Origin: Rhodospirillales bacterium 70-18
Lineage (GTDB): Bacteria; Pseudomonadota; Alphaproteobacteria; Acetobacterales; Acetobacteraceae
Length of the DNA stretch: 64,000 bases
Reading direction: 5' to 3'
Assembly (NCBI GenBank): GCA_001899585.1
Contig: MKWE01000027.1
Coordinates: forward strand, 1 to 64,000
Part shown: positions 53,831 to 62,653 of the stretch, in pieces
Layout of the letters: every line of letters starts with the position of its first letter
Numbering within the stretch: the stretch's first letter is position 1
Notes under the pieces: model-generated
Told to the model about the DNA's origin: nothing
The model's database searches: none
Seen by the model: only the letters and a program-made list of their open reading frames with translations
Made by a program: the position numbers and the translations under genes

Positions 53831-56800
53831 CTATTCGGCCGCCATCCGGGTCGGCTCCACCAGGTCGGTCGCGCGTTGCAGATCGACCGAGAGCAGGCGC
53901 GAGATGCCGCGCTCCTGCATGGTCACGCCATACAGCCGGTCCATCCGCGCCATCGTCATCGGGTGGTGGGTGACCACCAGGAAGCGGGTGCCGGTGTCGT
54001 GCACCATGTCTTCCAGCAGCAGGCAGAAGCGGCCCACATTGGCGTCGTCCAGCGGCGCGTCCACCTCGTCCAGCACGCAGACCGGGGCGGGGTTGCAGCG
54101 GAACACCGCGAAGATCAGCGACAGCGCGGTCAGCGCCTGCTCGCCGCCCGAGAGCAGCGACAGGGTGGCCAGCTTCTTGCCGGGCGGCTGGGCGTAGATT
54201 TCCAGCCCCGCCTCCAGCGGGTCGTCGCTGCCGACCAGGGCCAGGTGCGCGCGCCCGCCGCCGAACATGCGGGCGAACAGGGCCTGGAAGTGCTGGTCCA
54301 CCTGCTGGAACACGGCGGACAGCCGCTCCCGCCCCTCGCGGTTGAGGTGGCCGATGGAGCCGCGCAGCTTGGCGATGGCGGTGGTCAGCTCCTCGCGCTC
54401 GCGCACGATGGTGTCGACCTGGGCGGTGATCTCGGCGGCTTCCACCTCGGCGCGCAGGTTGACCGGCCCCATCTCCTCGCGCTCGCGCTGCAGGCGCTCC
54501 AGCTTGCGGCGGGCCTTGTCCTCGGTGTCCGCGCCGAGTTCGGCGGGCGGGTCGGGCAGGCCCGGGTCGGCGCCGAGGCGCTCCACGATGCGTTCGGCGA
54601 CGACGCCCCAGGCCTGCTCGGCCTGCGTGGCCTCGCCCTCGGCGCGCACCACGGCCTCGCGGGCCTGGGCGAGGCTGTGCTCGGCGGCGCGGGCCTGGCG
54701 GTCGGTGGCCAGCGCCGTGCCCTCGGCGGCGGCGAGCGCCTCGGCGGCGTGGCGATGCATGGCCTCGGCTTGTTCCAGCAGGTCGATGGCGCGGGCGTGG
54801 CGGGCGGCGATCTCGCCGGGGGCGGCGGCGAGGGTGGCGTGGGCGGCGTGGGCCTCGGCGGCGCGGGCGGCCAGGTCGGCCACGCGCACCCTTGCGTCGT
54901 CGGCGCGGGCGGCCCAGTCGGTGCGTTCGTTGGCCAGGGTGCGGCGGCGATGGGCGCGCCCGCCGGCGGCGCGGGCGAGCGCCTCGCGGGTGGCGCGGGC
55001 CTGTTCCAGGCTGGCACGGGCGGCGGCCAGGGCGGCGCGGGCCTGCTCCATAGCGACGCGGGCGGCGGCGGGGTCGGGCAGGGCGGCGGCGGCTGCGCGG
55101 GCGGCGGCCAGGGCGGCGTCGGCCTCGGCGCGCTCGGCGGCGATGCGGGCGGCCTGCTCGTCCAGCCCGGCCATGCGGGCGGTGGCGGCCTGCGCCTGGG
55201 CGGCCAGCCTGGTGGCGGCGGCGGCATCCTGGGCGTGGCGCTGCTCGGCGGCGGCGCGGGCGGCGCGGGCCTGCTGCTCGGCCTGGGTGGCGGCGCGTTC
55301 CTCAGCCTCGGCGGCGGTGCGGGCGGCGGCTTCGGCGGCGTCCGCCTCGGCCTGGGCGGCGCGCTCCTCGGTGTCGGCGCGGCCGCGTGCGGCGCGTTCG
55401 GCGGTTTCGGCCTCGGCGCGGGCGGCGCGCTCGGCGGCTTCGGCCTCGGCGCGGCCGGTGCGCTCGATGCGCTCGGCCTCGGCGCGGCCGGCGCGGTCGG
55501 CCTGTTCGGCGGCGGCGCGGGCGGCGCCGGCGGCCTCGGCGTCCTGGGTGGCGGTGTCCAGGCGCTGGCGCAAATCGGCCAGCCGGTTGCGCTGTTGCAG
55601 GCGCACGGCGGCGGCGGTGGGGGTGCCGGCCTTGATGGTGTAGCCGTCCCAGCGCCACACCGCGCCGGCGCGCGAGACCAGCATCTGCCCCGGCGCCAGC
55701 CCGGCCTGGGCGGCGGCGCCCTGGGCATCGTCGTCCACCAGCCCGATCTGCGACAGCGCGCGGCCCAGCACCGGCGGTGCCTGCACCAGGGTCGCCAGCG
55801 CGGCCACGCCCGCCGGCAGGCCGGGGGCGGCCTCCAGCGGCGGCAGGTCGCGCCAGTGGCGGGCGGCGCTGGTGTCGGCGGCCGAATCCAGCTCCTCGCC
55901 CAGGGCCGCGCCCAGGGCCGCTTCCAGCCCGGCCGGCACGGCGAGCTGATCGACCATGCGCGGCCATTTCTCGTGGTCCTTGACCGCGAGGATCTCGGCC
56001 AGCGCGCGGGTCTCGGCGGCCAGGCCGGTGCGGGCCGACTCGGCGGCGGTGGCGCGCTCGCGGGCGGCGGCCAGCCCGGCCTGGGCGGTCTGGCGCACCC
56101 GCTCGGCCTCGGCCAGGACGGCGGCGCGGCGCTTGGCCGCCTCCTCCAGCGCGGCGGCGCGGGCGGCAGCGAGGCGTTGCAACTCGGCGGTGCGGGCGGC
56201 GGCGATGCGCTGCTGCGCGGCGGCGCGGGCGGCGGCGGCCTGCTCGCGCGCGGCGGCGCGGGCGGCGGCGGCGCGGGCCAGGGCGGCGGCGCGGGCGCGC
56301 TCGGCCTCGGCCAGGGCGGTGGCGGCGGCGTCCAGGGCGGCGGCGGCGGCGTCGCGCCCGGCGGCGGCTTCGGCGAGGCGGGCGGGATCGACCAGTTGCC
56401 CGACCACCCGGCCGCGCTCCTCGGCCAGCGCCGCCTCCTGCGCGGCCACCCGGGCGGCGCGCTGCTCGGCCTGGGCGAGCGCCTCGGTGAGCGCCCGATG
56501 GCGGGCGGCGAGTTCGGCGGCGTGCTCGGTGGCGCGGTCGGACGCGGCCTCGGCGATGGCGGCGGCTTCGGCGGCGGCCTCGGCCTCGGCCTCGGCGCTG
56601 GCCATGCGCGGGGGGTGGGCTTCCTCCTCCCCGGCCAGCCGGCGGTCTTCCTCGGCCAGCCGGGACAGCGCGGCGGCGGCGTCGCTCTGCAACTGCTCGG
56701 CATGACCGAGGTCGCGCGAGACCTGTTCCAGCCGCGCGGTGGCGGCCAAAAGCGCCTCGCGGGCGCGTTCGGCCTCGGCGGCGATCTGCTCGCCGGCCAG

Positions 56801-57697
56801 GCGGTGGCGTTCCAGCGTGGTGCGCGCCTCGCCCTCGGCGCTGCGCAGGGGCGGCAGGGCGGCGGCGGCCTCGGTGGCCTGGGCGCCGGCCCCGGTGGCC
56901 GCCGCGGTGGCGGCGGCGACGGCGCTGGCGGCCTGGTGCAGCGCCTGTGCTGCGGCGGCGCGGGCCTGTTCCACGCGGGCGCGCTGGATCGCCAGCAGTT
57001 CCGCCTCCGCCCCGCGCACCAGGCCGGAGATGGCGCGGTAGCGGTTGGCCTGCCGCGCCTGCCGCTTCAGCCCTTCGAGCTGCGCCTCCAGCTGGCCGCG
57101 CAGATCCTCGGCGCGCGAGAGGTTGGCCTCGGCGGCGCGCAGCTTCAGCTCGGCCTCGTGGCGGCGGGCGTGCAGGCCGGTGATGCCGGCGGCCTCCTCC
57201 AGCAATTGCCGCCGCTCGTCCGGCCGCGCGTTGACCAGGGCGCTGACCCGGCCCTGGCTGACCAGGCCCGAGGAATGCGCCCCGGTGGCGAGGTCGTTGA
57301 ACAGGGTCTGCACGTCCCGCGCGCGGGCCTCGCGGCCGTTGATGCGGTAGGTGCTGCCGTTGCCGCGCTCGATCCGGCGCGAGACCTCAAGCTGCTCGGC
57401 CTCGTGGAAGGGCGGCGGCGCGGTGCCCTTGGTGTCGTCCAGCAGCAGCGTCACCTCGGCGATGTTGCGCGAGGCGCGCGCCGAGGTGCCGGCGAAGATC
57501 ACGTCGTCCATCTCGCCGCCGCGCAGGCTGCGCGCCGAGCTTTCGCCCATCGCCCAGCGCAGCGCCTCCACCACGTTGGATTTGCCGCAGCCGTTCGGCC
57601 CCACCACGCCCGTCAGCCCCGGCAGGATTTCCACCACCGCCGGTTCGGCGAAGCTTTTGAAACCGGCGATGCGCAGGCGGCTGAAGCTGACGGGCAA
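53831..57697 (-). CDS. smc: Chromosome segregation protein SMC
   Basis: The 1288-residue ATPase has the N-terminal head with Walker A GVVGPNGCGKSNVVEALRW near residue 35, an alanine/arginine/glutamate-rich coiled coil, a hinge near residues 560-690, a second coiled coil, and the C-terminal head with signature LLSGGEQALTALSLIFAVF and Walker B CVLDEVDAPLDDANVGRF. It organises chromosomes with ScpAB. The protein is somewhat longer than typical SMC (about 1150-1190) and its coiled coil is exceptionally alanine-rich. Confidence 0.96.
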   Translation of the reverse strand: MPVSFSRLRIAGFKSFAEPAVVEILPGLTGVVGPNGCGKSNVVEALRWAMGESSARSLRGGEMDDVIFAGTSARASRNIAEVTLLLDDTKGTAPPPFHEAEQLEVSRRIERGNGSTYRINGREARARDVQTLFNDLATGAHSSGLVSQGRVSALVNARPDERRQLLEEAAGITGLHARRHEAELKLRAAEANLSRAEDLRGQLEAQLEGLKRQARQANRYRAISGLVRGAEAELLAIQRARVEQARAAAAQALHQAASAVAAATAAATGAGAQATEAAAALPPLRSAEGEARTTLERHRLAGEQIAAEAERAREALLAATARLEQVSRDLGHAEQLQSDAAAALSRLAEEDRRLAGEEEAHPPRMASAEAEAEAAAEAAAIAEAASDRATEHAAELAARHRALTEALAQAEQRAARVAAQEAALAEERGRVVGQLVDPARLAEAAAGRDAAAAALDAAATALAEAERARAAALARAAAARAAAREQAAAARAAAQQRIAAARTAELQRLAAARAAALEEAAKRRAAVLAEAERVRQTAQAGLAAARERATAAESARTGLAAETRALAEILAVKDHEKWPRMVDQLAVPAGLEAALGAALGEELDSAADTSAARHWRDLPPLEAAPGLPAGVAALATLVQAPPVLGRALSQIGLVDDDAQGAAAQAGLAPGQMLVSRAGAVWRWDGYTIKAGTPTAAAVRLQQRNRLADLRQRLDTATQDAEAAGAARAAAEQADRAGRAEAERIERTGRAEAEAAERAARAEAETAERAARGRADTEERAAQAEADAAEAAARTAAEAEERAATQAEQQARAARAAAEQRHAQDAAAATRLAAQAQAATARMAGLDEQAARIAAERAEADAALAAARAAAAALPDPAAARVAMEQARAALAAARASLEQARATREALARAAGGRAHRRRTLANERTDWAARADDARVRVADLAARAAEAHAAHATLAAAPGEIAARHARAIDLLEQAEAMHRHAAEALAAAEGTALATDRQARAAEHSLAQAREAVVRAEGEATQAEQAWGVVAERIVERLGADPGLPDPPAELGADTEDKARRKLERLQREREEMGPVNLRAEVEAAEITAQVDTIVREREELTTAIAKLRGSIGHLNREGRERLSAVFQQVDQHFQALFARMFGGGRAHLALVGSDDPLEAGLEIYAQPPGKKLATLSLLSGGEQALTALSLIFAVFRCNPAPVCVLDEVDAPLDDANVGRFCLLLEDMVHDTGTRFLVVTHHPMTMARMDRLYGVTMQERGISRLLSVDLQRATDLVEPTRMAAE

Positions 57698-57733
57698 TGC
57701 GGTATGATCCTTGGTGTGGGTGGTCGGTGGCCA

Positions 57734-58396
57734 TCAGCCGGCCTGGGCGACCAGGCCGGCGAAGTCCTGGAACGAGCGGTCGCCAGCTTCCTTGCGGTTC
57801 TTGGCGTTCGGCCCGTTGATGATGAACGTGGGCGTCGAGTCGACCTGATAGGTTTTCTGCGCCGCGTCCTGCGCCTGCAGGATCTCGGTCTTGAGCTTCT
57901 CGTCGGCGATCGCGGCGTCGAAGGTGGCGCGCGACAGGCCGGCCAGGGCGGCCATCTTCCACAGTTCCTCGGTGGAGTTCACGCCGCGCGCGAAGGCCCA
58001 GCGGTCCTGCGAGGCCAGCAGGGCGGCCACGAACGGCTCGTAGCGGTCGGCCGGCAGGGAGCGGGCGACGCAGGCCGCGGTCAGCGCCACCTGGTCCAGC
58101 GGGAAGTCGTGGAACACCATGCGCAGCTTGCCGGTGTCGATCAATTCCTTGCGCACCTGCGGCATGGTCTGGCGGTGGAAGGCGGCGCAATGCGGGCAGG
58201 TGAGCGAGAAATACTCGTCCACCCGCACCGGCGCGGTGGCGCTGCCGATGGCGCGGTCGGCCATGCGCGGGTCGCCCGATGGCGCCGGGGTTGGGGCGGG
58301 GATTGGGGCCGGGGTTTGGGCGCGCGCCGCCCCGATGCCGCCCGCGAGCGCCGCCATGCTCCCAACCTGTAGTAGGATACGCCGTGAAACCTGCAT
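57734..58396 (-). CDS. DsbA family thiol-disulfide protein
   Basis: The 220-residue protein has an N-terminal export signal with a twin arginine (VSRRILLQVGSMAALAGG), a proline-rich linker and a thioredoxin-like DsbA domain with active-site CPHC in YFSLTCPHCAAFHRQT, and the cis-Pro loop STPTFIING. It probably oxidises or isomerises disulfides in the periplasm. The start is the ATG after AGAGG. It lies 36 bp upstream of smc on the same strand and could be cotranscribed. Confidence 0.92.
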   Translation of the reverse strand: MQVSRRILLQVGSMAALAGGIGAARAQTPAPIPAPTPAPSGDPRMADRAIGSATAPVRVDEYFSLTCPHCAAFHRQTMPQVRKELIDTGKLRMVFHDFPLDQVALTAACVARSLPADRYEPFVAALLASQDRWAFARGVNSTEELWKMAALAGLSRATFDAAIADEKLKTEILQAQDAAQKTYQVDSTPTFIINGPNAKNRKEAGDRSFQDFAGLVAQAG

Positions 58397-58467
58397 CGGA
58401 ACCTCTATATATGGTGTTGTAGCCTCGCCGGGCCGGCAGAGTCGAGAGCCGCGTGGCCGAGTGGTCG

Positions 58468-58953
58468 CTACTCGGGCCCGCGCGTCAAGACCATGCGGCC
58501 CAGCGCCTCCAGCGCGTCGCGCAGCCCGCCTTCCGGCAGGCTCGCCACCGCCGCGCGCGCCTCGGCCACCGCCTGCGGCCGGGGCGGGGGCGGGGGGGGC
58601 GGCGCGGGTGCCGCGTCCTGCACGAAGCGCAGGCGGGTGACGGTGACCTTGCCCAGATGGGTGTTGATCCGCTCGATCAACTGGGCCGACAGGTGCTGCA
58701 GTTCCAGGGCGGCCGGGCCGGTGCAGGCGATCGCCAGCGTGCCGGCGAACAGCTTGCGCGGCGTGGCGACGGCGGCGACGGCGGGGCCGACGATGGCGTC
58801 CCAGTCGGCCAGCACCTGGGCGGTGGCCGGCGCGCGGCGGCGGAAGGCCGGGCGCACCAGGGCCGGCACCAGCGCGGAAAGCTGGCGGGGGCCGTAGACA
58901 TGGCGTTCGGCGGCGGGCCGGGTGGCCTTGCCGGGGTCGTCCTGCTTCGTCAT
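58468..58953 (-). CDS. DUF721 (DciA-like) protein
   Basis: The 161-residue protein has the DUF721 core: YGPRQLSALVPALVRPAFRR, LADWDAIVGPAVAAVATPRKL and LAIACTGPAALELQHLSAQL. The family includes DciA, a loader or partner of the replicative helicase in bacteria without DnaC; whether this member does that is inference. A proline stretch follows. The ATG opening MTKQDDPGK is only nine bases from the divergent mutY start. Confidence 0.85.
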   Translation of the reverse strand: MTKQDDPGKATRPAAERHVYGPRQLSALVPALVRPAFRRRAPATAQVLADWDAIVGPAVAAVATPRKLFAGTLAIACTGPAALELQHLSAQLIERINTHLGKVTVTRLRFVQDAAPAPPPPPPPRPQAVAEARAAVASLPEGGLRDALEALGRMVLTRGPE

Positions 58954-58962
58954 ACCGCGCGC

Positions 58963-60012
58963 ATGTCCTCCGCAACCGTGGCCGCAAGCGATCTGCTGGA
59001 CTGGTACGACCGGCACCGCCGCCGCATGCCCTGGCGGGCGTTGCCGGGGCAGGCGGCCGATCCGTACCGGGTCTGGCTCAGCGAGATCATGTTACAGCAG
59101 ACCACTGTGGCGGCAGTGGTACCGTATTATGATCGATTCCTCACGCGCTTTCCCGATGTCGCCGCCCTGTCGGCGGCTGGCGAGGCGGAGGTGATGCAGG
59201 CCTGGGCGGGGCTGGGCTATTACGCCCGCGCCCGCAACCTGCATGCCTGCGCCCGCGCGGTGGCCGGGGCCGGCGGCTTTCCGGACACGCTGGAGGGTCT
59301 GCGGGCGCTGCCGGGCATCGGGCCCTATACCGCCGCCGCCGTGGGGGCGATCGCCTTCGCCATCCCGGTGGTGCCGGTGGACGGCAATGTGGAGCGGGTG
59401 GCAGCTCGCGTCTTCGCCGTCGAGGCGCCGCTGCCGGCCGGCCGGGCCGCCCTGCACGAAGCCGCCGCCCGGCTGGGGCGGGACGCCGCCGCCCGCGCCC
59501 GCCCGGCGGATTTCGCCCAGGCGCTGTTCGACCTCGGCGCCACCATCTGCACCCCCGCCTCGCCCGCCTGCGCGCTCTGCCCGTGGCGGGAGGGCTGCGC
59601 CGCGCGCCGCCAGGGCATCGCCGCCGACCTGCCGCGCAAGGCGGCGAAGAAGCCCCGCCCGCTGCGCCACGGCGTGCATTTCTGGCTGACCGACGCGGCC
59701 GGGCGCGTGCTGCTGCGCCGCCGCCCGCCGCGCGGCCTGCTGGGCGGCATGACCGAACTGCCCGGCACCCCCTGGCGCGAAGCCTTCTGGCCGGCCGAGG
59801 ACGCGCTGGACCACGCGCCGATGCGCGCGGACTGGCGGGCGCTGGGCGAGGTGCGGCACGGCTTCACCCATTTCGAGCTCAGCCTGACCGTCTATGCCGC
59901 CCGCGTGGCCACGATCCAGGCCGAGGGGTGGCTGGCCGAGCCGGCGGCGCTGGACGGCGAGGCGCTGCCCTCGCTGATGCGCAAATGCGTCCGCCTCGCC
60001 ACCGCCGCTTGA
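58963..60012 (+). CDS. mutY: A/G-specific adenine glycosylase MutY
   Basis: The 349-residue DNA repair enzyme has the catalytic Glu in LSEIMLQQTTVAAV, the helix-hairpin-helix LRALPGIGPYTAAAVGAIAF, the catalytic Asp in VPVDGNVERV, an iron-sulfur loop with C-X6-C-X2-C-X5-C (CTPASPACALCPWREGC) and a C-terminal NUDIX-like domain recognising 8-oxoG (HFWLTDAAGRVLLRRRPP). It removes A mispaired with 8-oxoG. Confidence 0.97.
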   Translation: MSSATVAASDLLDWYDRHRRRMPWRALPGQAADPYRVWLSEIMLQQTTVAAVVPYYDRFLTRFPDVAALSAAGEAEVMQAWAGLGYYARARNLHACARAVAGAGGFPDTLEGLRALPGIGPYTAAAVGAIAFAIPVVPVDGNVERVAARVFAVEAPLPAGRAALHEAAARLGRDAAARARPADFAQALFDLGATICTPASPACALCPWREGCAARRQGIAADLPRKAAKKPRPLRHGVHFWLTDAAGRVLLRRRPPRGLLGGMTELPGTPWREAFWPAEDALDHAPMRADWRALGEVRHGFTHFELSLTVYAARVATIQAEGWLAEPAALDGEALPSLMRKCVRLATAA

Positions 60013-60065
60013 TCCGCGCGCCGCGCCCCCGCACCATACCGCCCAGAGACACAGGAGACCCGCCG

Positions 60066-61175
60066 ATGAAAACCCGTGCCGCCGTCGCCCGCAAGGCCGG
60101 CGCCCCGCTCAGCCTGGAAACGGTCGATCTGGACGGCCCGCGCGAGGGCGAGGTGCTGGTGGAGATCAAGGCCACCGGCATCTGCCACACCGACGAGTTC
60201 ACCCTGTCCGGCGCCGACCCCGAAGGCCTCTTTCCGGCCATCCTGGGCCATGAGGGCGCGGGCGTGGTGCTGGAGGTGGGCCGCGGCGTCACCAGCCTGA
60301 AGCCCGGCGACCACGTGATCCCGCTGTACACGCCGGAATGCCGGCAGTGCGAATACTGCCTCAGCCGCAAGACCAATCTGTGCGTGGCCATCCGGTCCAC
60401 CCAGGGGCGCGGCGTGATGCCGGACGGCACCAGCCGGTTCTCCTGCGACGGGCAGCCGGTGTACCACTACATGGGCACCTCCACCTTCGCCAACCACACC
60501 GTGCTGCCGGAGATCGCGCTGGCGAAAATCCGGGCGGACGCGCCGTTCGAGAAGGTCTGCTACATCGGCTGCGGCGTCACCACCGGCATCGGCGCGGTGG
60601 TGAACACGGCCAAGGCCGAGATGGGCTGCCGCGCCGTGGTGTTCGGCCTGGGCGGCATCGGGCTGAACGTGATCCAGGGCCTGCGCATGGTCGGCGCCGA
60701 GCAGATCGTCGGCGTGGACATCAACCCCGGCCGCCGCGCCATGGCGGAGAAATTCGGCATGACTGACTTCGTCAACCCCAAGGAGGTGGAGGGCGACCTG
60801 GTGCCCTACCTGGTGAACCTCACCAAGGGCGGCGCCGATTATTCCTTCGAATGCGTCGGCAACACCACGCTGATGCGCCAGGCGCTGGAATGCGCGCATC
60901 GCGGCTGGGGCAAGAGCATCGTGATCGGGGTCGCCGGCGCCGGGCAGGAGATCAGCACGCGGCCGTTCCAGCTGGTGACGGGCCGAAGCTGGATGGGCAC
61001 GGCCTTCGGCGGCGCGCGCGGGCGCACCGACGTGCCGCGCATCGTGGACTGGTACATGGAAGGCAAGATCAACATCGACGACCTGATCACCCATGTGCTG
61101 CCGTTCGAGCGGATCAACGAGGGATTCGACCTGATGCGCCGGGGCGAGAGCATTCGCAGCGTGGTGGTTTACTGA
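60066..61175 (+). CDS. S-(hydroxymethyl)glutathione dehydrogenase / class III alcohol dehydrogenase
   Basis: The 369-residue zinc enzyme has the catalytic zinc ligands in TGICHTDEFTLSG and LGHEGAGVVLEVG, the structural-zinc cysteines in CRQCEYCLSRKTNLC, the NAD motif FGLGGIGLNVIQG and the class III FECVGNTTLMRQALE region. It oxidises the glutathione adduct of formaldehyde. The ATG follows AGGAGA. An S-formylglutathione hydrolase gene is not present downstream. Confidence 0.97.
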   Translation: MKTRAAVARKAGAPLSLETVDLDGPREGEVLVEIKATGICHTDEFTLSGADPEGLFPAILGHEGAGVVLEVGRGVTSLKPGDHVIPLYTPECRQCEYCLSRKTNLCVAIRSTQGRGVMPDGTSRFSCDGQPVYHYMGTSTFANHTVLPEIALAKIRADAPFEKVCYIGCGVTTGIGAVVNTAKAEMGCRAVVFGLGGIGLNVIQGLRMVGAEQIVGVDINPGRRAMAEKFGMTDFVNPKEVEGDLVPYLVNLTKGGADYSFECVGNTTLMRQALECAHRGWGKSIVIGVAGAGQEISTRPFQLVTGRSWMGTAFGGARGRTDVPRIVDWYMEGKINIDDLITHVLPFERINEGFDLMRRGESIRSVVVY

Positions 61176-61249
61176 TGGGCTGACTGGCTGAGGGACCGAC
61201 TGGCCGACGATATCGGTGCGGGGCGTCAGGCAGCAAGGAAGCGGATTCA

Positions 61250-61303
61250 CCACGAAGGCATGAAGGCACGAAGGCATCACGAAGGCATGAAGACACGAGG
61301 AAT
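61250..61303. repeat. Short imperfect GAAGGCA/CACGAAGG repeats after the alcohol dehydrogenase gene
   Basis: CACGAAGGCATGAAGGCACG and following copies repeat a CACGAAGGCA unit several times with small changes. Similar CACGAAGG repeats occur between genes in many bacteria. It is part of a 353-bp gene-free stretch (61176-61528). Confidence 0.65.
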
Positions 61304-61351
61304 ATCTGGTTTTGCCGCTCGGCGGGCGAGGCGGCGCGGATTGGCGCGGTC

Positions 61352-61380
61352 TTGACTATTTTCCTATTTTATGGTATCTG
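61352..61380 (+). promoter_or_regulatory. Promoter-like sequence in the intergenic region before ccrM's 3' end
   Basis: TTGACT and TATCTG are separated by 17 bases in the most AT-rich patch of this stretch. It faces the plus strand, where no downstream gene is seen, so it could drive a small RNA or be a chance match. Confidence 0.3.
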
Positions 61381-61496
61381 GGACACAGGCCCGTCAGCGG
61401 GAGAGAAGATAATCCGCGCCATTCCATCCGCGCCCCCTGGCGCGAGGGGAATGGCGCGTGCTGGTACCCAGAATGGCGCGGAAGTGGCGCACGAAT

Positions 61497-61515
61497 GGCG
61501 CGCTTAAGGCGCGCC
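61497..61515 (-). terminator. Hairpin downstream of ccrM
   Basis: Seven base pairs (GGCGCGC with GCGCGCC) around TTAAG, 14 bases after the ccrM stop on the minus strand. No T-run. The GC-rich sequence between 61380 and 61497 also repeats AATGGCGCG several times. Confidence 0.4.
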
Positions 61516-61528
61516 TTGCCCCGCCGCT

Positions 61529-62605
61529 CTACCCGGCTGCCCCTTGCCGCAGCACGTCGATCGCCAGCCACTCGCCGTCGCGTTCGAAATGCCAGAAGGT
61601 CCAGCCGTTGCAGCTTGGCGCGTTCTGCACCGCCGCACCCACCTTGTGGATGGAGCCCTGCAACTCCCCGGCGCGGATCGAGCCGTCGGCCACTACCACC
61701 GCCTGCACCCGGCGCGTGCGGTCGGTCAGCAGCGTGCCGGGGGGCAGCACGCCGCGTTCCACCAGCCCGCCGAACGGCACGCGCGGCGTCTCGCGCCGGC
61801 CGGGGGTGATGGTCATGCCTTCGGCCGAGGTGGCGTGGGTGCGCGCCAGCCGGGCCAGGGCGGCCTCCACATAGGCGGGGTGGCGCTCGATGCCGATAAA
61901 GTGCCGGCCCAGGCGCTTGGCCACCGTGGCCGTGGTGCCGGTGCCCAGGAACGGGTCCAGCACCACGTCGCCGGGATGGGTGGAGGAGACCAGCACGCGG
62001 TGCAGCAGCGCCTCCGGCTTCTGCGTGGGGTGCAGCTTCAGCCCGTGCTCGTTGCGCAGCCGCTCGGCGCCGGTGCACAGCGGCAGGAACCAGTCGCTGC
62101 GCATCTGGATGTCGTCGTTCAGCGCCTTCATGGCCTGGTAGTTGAAGCGGTAGCGGCTGCCCTGGGCGCGCGCCGCCCAGATCATCGTCTCATGCGCGTT
62201 GGTGAAGCGGCGGCCACGGAAATTCGGCATCGGGTTGGCCTTGCGCCACACCACGTCGTTCAGGATCCAGAACCCCATCTCCTGCAAAATCGCGCCGATG
62301 CGGAAGATGTTGTGGTAGCTGCCGATCACCCACAGCGTGCCGTCCGGCCGCAGCAGCCGCCGCGCCTCGCCCAGCCATTCGCGGGTGAAGGCGTCGTAGG
62401 CGGCGAAATCGGTGAAGCGGTCCCACTCCTCGTCCACCCCGTCCACCAGGCTGTCGTCCGGCCGGCGCAGCTCGCCGCGAAGCTGCAGGTTGTAGGGCGG
62501 GTCGGCGAACACGCAGTTGACCGAGCCGTCGGGCAGCATGCGCATCATGCGCACGGCGTCGCCGAGCAGCACCTGATCCAACGGCAGTTCCCAGACGCTC
62601 TCCAC
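61529..62605 (-). CDS. ccrM: Cell-cycle-regulated adenine DNA methyltransferase CcrM
   Basis: The 358-residue beta-class methyltransferase has the catalytic motif CVFADPPYNLQLRGEL near the N-terminus, the FxGxG SAM motif in VVLDPFLGTGTTATVAKRLG and the C-terminal CcrM-specific domain (HKVGAAVQNAPSCNGWTFWH). CcrM methylates adenine in GANTC and marks replication state together with CtrA and GcrA. It follows rnhB on the same strand with a 48-bp gap, the order seen in other alphaproteobacteria. Confidence 0.96.
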   Translation of the reverse strand: MESVWELPLDQVLLGDAVRMMRMLPDGSVNCVFADPPYNLQLRGELRRPDDSLVDGVDEEWDRFTDFAAYDAFTREWLGEARRLLRPDGTLWVIGSYHNIFRIGAILQEMGFWILNDVVWRKANPMPNFRGRRFTNAHETMIWAARAQGSRYRFNYQAMKALNDDIQMRSDWFLPLCTGAERLRNEHGLKLHPTQKPEALLHRVLVSSTHPGDVVLDPFLGTGTTATVAKRLGRHFIGIERHPAYVEAALARLARTHATSAEGMTITPGRRETPRVPFGGLVERGVLPPGTLLTDRTRRVQAVVVADGSIRAGELQGSIHKVGAAVQNAPSCNGWTFWHFERDGEWLAIDVLRQGAAG

Positions 62606-62645
62606 GGCGATGACGGCGGCTCCCTTGCGGCGGGTTGATGGTGGC

Positions 62646-62650
62646 GAGTC
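62646..62650. promoter_or_regulatory. GANTC site upstream of ccrM
   Basis: A single GAGTC lies 41 bp before the ccrM start, in the rnhB-ccrM gap. In Caulobacter, GANTC sites in the ccrM promoter mediate feedback by CcrM. One site may be chance. Confidence 0.35.
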
Positions 62651-62653
62651 CCC

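Noticed and set aside
53810..58372. Open reading frame of about 1520 codons on the plus strand opposite smc and the DsbA-like gene
   Set aside because: It is glycine/alanine/arginine low complexity with no domain, and exactly mirrors the alanine-rich smc coding strand. An open antisense frame is expected at this GC content.
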